From Luidia sarsii (Eukaryota > Echinodermata > Asteroidea > Paxillosida > Luidiidae), in the NCBI GenBank assembly GCA_949987565.1, contig OX465101.1:26238911-26302910 (forward strand): a DNA stretch of 64,000 nucleotides, in the 5' to 3' direction. Each line of letters starts with the position of its first letter. The first letter of the stretch is position 1. Shown here piece by piece: positions 60,101 to 64,000 of the stretch. The translations under genes and the position numbers were made by a program. Under the pieces are notes generated by a model. That model had not been told where the DNA came from and searched no databases. It worked only from the letters and a program-made list of their open reading frames with translations.

Positions 60101-63100
60101 ACCTCATTCCGGCTATTCCACCCTCCCCTTGAATTAGATATTTTGGAAAGGGATAGACGAATCACCTCCCTGGTCCTACAGGACCCTGGCCATCAACGGC
60201 AGACGCACGGACAACAACGGACTATTCCTGATCGGCTACAAGGGCCTGTCCTCCCCACGGCCGGACATGGTGCCCTTCAACGTGCCCACGGGCAAGATCA
60301 AGGAGGGGGACAACGCCATCTCCCTGCACCGCGGGCTGCGGCGGGAGGACTTCCCTTCCAAGTCGCCGCCGACCACGGCGGGCCTGGTGGACGTGATCGT
60401 GCACAGCTCGGGCGAGGGCAGCCAGTCGGCTCGGCAGGGCCTCCTGGACGTCTTCCAGCCCCGGGTCCGGCTCCAGATGGGCGAGGACACCACCTGGAGC
60501 CAGCGGGATGAGTCCATCAACCGGTGCCCCGATGCGGAGAACCGGACCATCTTCACGCTGGCACACGTCACCCCCAAGGCGCACAACCACTGCCCGCTCA
60601 GGCCGGGCGCCGGCCTGGTCATCAACGAGCTGGGCCTGATCCCCTCGGAGCAGTTTGTGGAGCTGTGGGACCTGGGAGCCGGCTTCACCTCCCTGGGTAG
60701 GGCCCCCGAGTCCGTTCCATGCTCCTCCAAGATCTCCATGGTTAAAATAAAACCTTAAGGCTATGCGTGGTGGTGGTACTAATAAAGAGTAGGTTTGCGG
60801 TGACACCATGTACGAGAGATCTATTTTGTGAGTGAGTGTGGTTCTGAAAAGAACCAGATGGTCTCACTCAACGTTTCGGACAGTGAAATGCCAACACCAC
60901 ACCGGCATTCTTCCTCCTGAAGACAGACAGAGCGCACTGTCAAAAACGTTGATCAAAATCCTCTGGTTCTTTTGAGAACCACACCCAATCGCTATAAGAT
61001 TCTTTTAAACGGTGTCACCACAAACATACTCTTTATTTCATGGTTGATTGACAAAATGAAATCCTTCTCTGAAATGAGCCGATATTCAGGAGGTTGGCTC
61101 ATGATTAATTTGATGCCGTTGGTTCTTTAAAATGATGTTGTGACAGCAGTGCTAGCCTAGCCTCCCTGACCTAAGTCCTAAATAGGTCCTATCGTGGTCC
61201 TCTCTGCCTTTGAGAAAGGTCCTGCTGGGATAGAAACGTCTGGCCCACTAAATTTTAAGATTTACATTTTGGTAATTTTAGTCAGTTAGCAGTTTGCAAC
61301 TTTTTTGTATATCACCGTGGTCCTATTAAATTAGATGTCATTCATTTCCGGACAGGAAAGTAATTTTTTGACAATCTGTGGGCTTAGGTTCAGCTTAGGT
61401 TCAGTCTGAACCTGTCAAAATCCTGGTCTCGGATGTCGAGTAATTGACCTTAGTCTCAGTCACAGTCTCAGTCTGGATGACAAAACCAATAGGCCCTATA
61501 TAGTCTGTCATATCAATTGACTAGAATTCCAACCAAATTCTTTCCCTCTCTATCTACTGGGCCTATATTTATCATTTGATGATTGAGTATTTCCATGGTA
61601 ATCATCCGCTATTCTCTGCCCACTGCTCTGCACTGCCCAGTCAGGGATCCACGTTTCGTTAAGCAGCTCATGGGTTTGTGACCTTATCATTGGGCTGCAG
61701 GGACGATAACGGTTGCAGTTCTGTGCAGTGCAGTGCAAACCAGTCATTCACCACACCTATTGTTGCAGCATGGTTATACTTCCAATGTTACTGAAGCTAT
61801 AACTTCTTCTTTTTGCGATAACTTCTTCTTTTTGTTTGCATCCCCGTTCCGTTTTAGATGATTTTGTGGTGGTGCTGTTTGGAGAAGGGGACCAGTCGTA
61901 CTGGACCATCCCACTGACCGGGTTCTCAACGGACAGCATGGGCTACTTCCTGATGGGAACCACCACCATCAGCCCTCCAGCCCACTTCCAGTTTGCCAAC
62001 GGTATGAGAAGAAACAAACAGCCCCAGTGCTGTCATCTTATGACCTTTTTCTCACTGCAGAGCTATTTTCCAGGAATGTATTTACCCTGGGAATTTTTTT
62101 ACCTCGGGAATTTATATTCCCTGGAAATTTATATTCCCTGGGATTTTATTTACCCTGGAAATTTGTTTACCCTGGGAATTTATTTACCCTGGGCATTATT
62201 TACACTTGATGACGTCACAAACATTGAACACACCTCAATGTTTTTCAAACTTGGCAAATGCATAGTGCCCAAGCTGAAATTTGTCCTAACGTCCTTGAAA
62301 TTGTCATGACGTCATCACGTGTCATGTGACATCGCTTTAAAGGCGCAAATTTCAAACTCCATTAAAAGCAAAAGTTCAAGTTCGTTTTGTTTCATCTTTG
62401 CACTATATCTAAGTTGGAAAAAGTTGTATCCAAAAATTGCCATCATTAGATCGTGACCTCATCTCATGAATATTTATGAGGTCATGAACTTTTCAGATTT
62501 TCACATTCCATTCCGCATATTTGGCCAATGGAGCGAGATTTTTAATAAAAATTTGTTTATATCTATTGGGGATGTAGTTTAGAAACACCCTCGAGGGCCA
62601 AAATGCCACGACGCAATCGTGACGTCATCAAAATCTGTGTTTTTAAAACACATACTTGCCAATGGTCAATCTTCTCGAAATTTGGTGGGCATTTAGCTAT
62701 TGAACTAGACATTCGAAATCCTGAGTTTGGAACCAATTGACCATTGTTGAGAACTATTATGATTTTTTGAATATTATAATGAAGTCCCATACACTTTGTG
62801 CACAAAATATGCACGTTCGTTTTGGGGTAGGAATGGAGGGTATGGGTTCAAATATCCTGTTGACACAATTTTTTTTTAATTTTTTTTTTTAAGAAAACCA
62901 GATGCGGAAAAGCGTTATGTTCTGTTTGCCAACAGACATAAATCTCTAGTTTTTATTTGCAAATGTTTGCAATTATTTTGACTGTTGGACCACTTGAACA
63001 AGGGTGTGACTGGTCAGCGGGTGCTTTGACTCGCATTTGGCCACCGGACCAGTGTTGTGCTCAAACCCTGCTAAGTTGTAGCCTCATACAATGGTGCGGC

Positions 63101-63362
63101 CGTCTGACCTTTATATATATTGGTACACTACTCTTGAGTAGAATCTGAACATTGTAATTGGATGCTGCACTCCATCCTGGTGCCCCGTGCAGGCTTTATG
63201 AGGAGTGCCTATGGAGCTGTGGCCTTGTACCGAGTCTCCACGGCTGCCAACTCCTTCCCAGACGGCGCCCAACCGTCGCCCCAGGGCCTGATCGACGCCG
63301 TCGTGTACACAGACCAGGACGCCAAGCCCAGAGGACTGACTGATGTGTTAGCGTCCAAGGCC
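55189..63362 (+). CDS. Secreted protein with at least six tandem lamin-tail-like domains, 3' partial
   Basis: Seven exons join in phase into 1128 residues, continuing beyond the window. Residues 1-27 form a signal peptide (hydrophobic MLVLVTLACC). Then follow units at about 28-211, 246-418, 420-604, 620-797, 801-989 and 994 onward. Each has (I/V)NE(V/F), (Q/E)FVEL, LVxYxG, SYxxIxLxGxxTDxxGxFxIG, VALH and LVDAVVYG; the five complete units end in RC...C (SISRC...PGAPNNC in unit 1). The core pattern resembles the lamin tail domain (LTD) Ig-like fold, known from nuclear lamins and from many bacterial secreted proteins. No coiled coil, membrane segment or nuclear motif is seen, so it is probably extracellular, with one disulfide per unit. 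Function unknown; binding or adhesion is a guess. ATG 55189 is preferred because a splice acceptor (catttcag, ending 55178) lies just upstream, so the earlier in-frame Met is intronic. Confidence 0.85.
57484..57634 (+). CDS. LTD-repeat gene exon 2 (unit 4)
   Basis: The acceptor tract tttctcccag ends at 57483 and is followed by tag, a CAGTAG tandem acceptor. It encodes SSYKTINLDGFQTDSNGF and FVIGARAVQP to VALHK, matching the SYxxIxLxGxxTDxxGxFxIG signature. Donor gtagct at 57635, phase 0. Confidence 0.9.
57635..58570 (+). other. LTD gene intron 2
   Basis: Hairpin-retroposon copy with truncated right arm (57713-57810) and a pentanucleotide repeat (57961-58217); the remainder is unassigned, with gactcgacctttgtgactc-like duplicates at 58320-58400. 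Confidence 0.6.
57961..58217 (+). repeat. Pentanucleotide array with regional variants
   Basis: Begins tttgttgggt, becomes tgggt, then cgggt, returns to tgggt and ends ttggtttga. The blocks of one variant each point to recent local expansion. Confidence 0.9.
58571..58712 (+). CDS. LTD-repeat gene exon 3 (unit 4)
   Basis: Acceptor tttcctgcag ends at 58570; donor gtgagt at 58713, phase 1. It encodes GSPEDFPDGTSATSVGLVDA, VVYGDNN and LLLLDLLTLGQSYVNYS, the (L)VDAVVYG segment of the unit. Confidence 0.9.
58713..59513 (+). other. LTD gene intron 3
   Basis: Unassigned sequence with a family B right arm near 59220-59310 and the CTCTCC microsatellite at the 3' end. Confidence 0.6.
59370..59510 (+). 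repeat. (CTCTCC)n microsatellite at LTD exon 4 acceptor
   Basis: About 22 hexamer units run directly into the acceptor ctctccctgcag (AG at 59512-59513), so the array is the polypyrimidine tract of the exon. Confidence 0.92.
59514..59728 (+). CDS. LTD-repeat gene exon 4 (end of unit 4, start of unit 5)
   Basis: The acceptor ctctccctgcag ends at 59513, directly after a ~140-bp CTCTCC microsatellite. It encodes ATSILRCYSRDALDG to PGSANVC (the paired cysteines closing unit 4), then PVVFNEVNVLDLSGGVGQYV and ELSTLG..NDLLM. Donor gttagg at 59729, phase 0. Confidence 0.9.
59729..60137 (+). other. LTD gene intron 4
   Basis: A C/A homopolymer stretch near 59791-59840; no repeat family recognised. Confidence 0.6.
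60138..60696 (+). CDS. LTD-repeat gene exon 5 (unit 5 and start of unit 6)
   Basis: Acceptor ccccttgaattag ends at 60137. This start was chosen because the frame then reads IFWKGIDESPPWSYRTLAI, which fits the YxG...SY part of the unit; the later AG at 60180 would drop it and shift the frame. The exon continues TDNNGLFLIGYKGL, AISLHRG, GLVDVIVHSS, DESINRC..HNHC and, for unit 6, AGLVINELGLIPSEQFVELW. Donor gtaggg at 60697, phase 1. Confidence 0.9.
60781..61038 (+). repeat. Foldback family B, palindromic copy
   Basis: Outer arms aataaagagtaggtttgcgg (60781) and the inverse caccacaaacatactcttta near 61035. Inner arms gtgtggttctgaaaagaacc and ctctggttcttttgagaacc. The loop carries caacgtttcggacagtg and its inverted partner. 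About 258 bp in all. Confidence 0.75.
61193..61324 (+). mobile_element. Hairpin retroposon, 5'-truncated copy with target duplication
   Basis: Right arm and full tail only (61202-61315), bounded by cgtggtcct at 61193-61201 and 61316-61324. Fixed 3' end with variable 5' end is the pattern left by target-primed reverse transcription. Confidence 0.7.
61858..62001 (+). CDS. LTD-repeat gene exon 6 (unit 6)
   Basis: Acceptor cgttccgttttag ends at 61857; donor gtatga at 62002, phase 1. It encodes DFVVVLFGEGDQSYWTIPL, TGFSTDSMGYFLMGT and AHFQFAN, matching the same positions in the other units. Confidence 0.9.
62002..63192 (+). other. LTD gene intron 6
   Basis: Starts with a degenerate tandem repeat of ccctgggaattta units (62070-62200); the rest is AT-rich with no recognised element or exon. 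Confidence 0.6.
63193..63362 (+). CDS. LTD-repeat gene exon 7 (unit 6, last visible)
   Basis: Acceptor gtgccccgtgcag ends at 63192; donor gtgagt at 63363, phase 0. It encodes FMRSAYGAVALYRVST, PQGLIDAVVYTDQDAK and LTDVLASKA. The cysteine pair that closes a unit is not reached, so at least one further exon lies beyond the right edge. Confidence 0.88.
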
Positions 63363-64000
63363 GTGAGTCCGTCCTGGATTTTGTTTGTGTTTTTCGGGAC
63401 CTTTTCTTTTGTACAAAAGGGGTTTTTATCCAAGTGGAGGGTTTGCGGTGGTACCGTGTAAGCACATCTCTTTTGAGACACATTGTGGGTCTGAGAAGAG
63501 TACACACTGTCTGAAATGTTGAGTTACGGCTCTTGCCAGAGTCACACCCAATCTCAAAAGGGATGCCGTTTACATGGTGTCACCGCAAACCTTCCGCTTG
63601 GTGCTTCTACCATGCAAACCTTCCGCTTGGTGCTTCTACCATGCATACCTTATCTTATGCAGTGTGAGTGTAGTTTTGTCAGTGAAATGAGTTTCTCTAA
63701 AGACCACATGGCCTGATGTTTAGTTACTAGCAGGACCTAACTCAAAGGAGGTCCTGCTAGGGTTAAAACATCAGGCTGTGTACCCTTGAAAGATTCTTTT
63801 TGTTGGCGGGAGGAGGGGGGGTGGAAAAGTCAGTGTAATTTTCTTCGAAAACTAGTCCCACGAACAAACATTGATCACGAGAAAAAGCACAGAAGTTGGT
63901 TTCTAAAAATTAATGTCATGAGTTTAAAAGGAAAAAACCTCACCTTATCTTAGGTTTGCTCTACTTGACTTAATAAGCTACAATATGTGTGCTCAGTGCT
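63363..64000 (+). other. LTD gene intron 7 (incomplete)
   Basis: Family B palindrome at 63431-63600 (caagtggagggtttgcggtg against its inverse caccgcaaaccttccgcttg), a duplicated catgcaaaccttccgcttgg just after, and a hairpin-retroposon fragment at 63703-63776. No exon before the edge. Confidence 0.6.

Noticed and set aside
60005..60511. 168-residue forward ORF over LTD exon 5.
   Set aside because: Wrong frame. The frame starting at 60138 carries the unit signatures and joins both neighbours in phase.

Overview
The window is animal nuclear DNA. It has spliced genes with GC-rich exons, GT/AG introns from about 0.2 to 17 kb, and introns filled with microsatellites, minisatellites, short inverted-repeat transposons and a tRNA-like SINE. 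No operons, ribosome binding sites, CRISPR arrays or prokaryotic genes are visible. Both genes lie on the + strand. The repeat style (many palindromic elements, a tRNA-like SINE, TTAA-flanked MITEs) fits a marine invertebrate deuterostome such as an echinoderm or hemichordate. That is an impression; I cannot name a species.

Gene 1 (943-44937, 17 visible exons, 5' end outside the window) is a SIPA1-like (SPA-1/SPAR family) Rap GTPase-activating protein. The joined exons give about 1252 residues with every splice phase matching: the RapGAP catalytic domain with the catalytic-asparagine motif, a PDZ domain, a long Ser/Pro/Gln-rich tail with the conserved [10 protein letters not shown] and DWSNLVE motifs, and a C-terminal coiled coil. 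The 17-kb intron 15 (26378-43522) holds a GC-rich open exon (ATG at 31018, donor at 31184). Its splice phase fits exon 16, so it may be an internal alternative first exon.

Region 44938-55178 holds the probable long 3' UTR of gene 1 (AATAAA signals at 49894 and 49899), an unidentified coding-like fragment (49946-50477), several mobile elements and AT-rich spacer.

Gene 2 (ATG at 55189, seven visible exons, running off the right edge) encodes a secreted protein. It has a signal peptide followed by at least six tandem units of about 170-190 residues that resemble lamin-tail domains (LTD). Five complete units each end in a conserved RC...C cysteine pair; the sixth is cut by the window edge. I do not recognise this protein as a named family, and it is the most interesting coding content here. 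Its first three and a half units sit in one 2-kb exon, while the later ones are cut by introns.

Between the exons there is a dense population of short repeats. (a) A ~150-bp hairpin retroposon has ~45-bp self-complementary arms, a fixed tail and 9-16-bp target duplications. (b) A second foldback family carries the 'gtttgcggtgacaccatg' arm. (c) There is a tRNA-like SINE. (d) Two TTAA-flanked MITE families and at least four other TIR elements are present. (e) Minisatellites have 16-, 19-, 21-, 24-, 28- and 83-bp units. Many of the long open frames in the window are artefacts of these tandem repeats.
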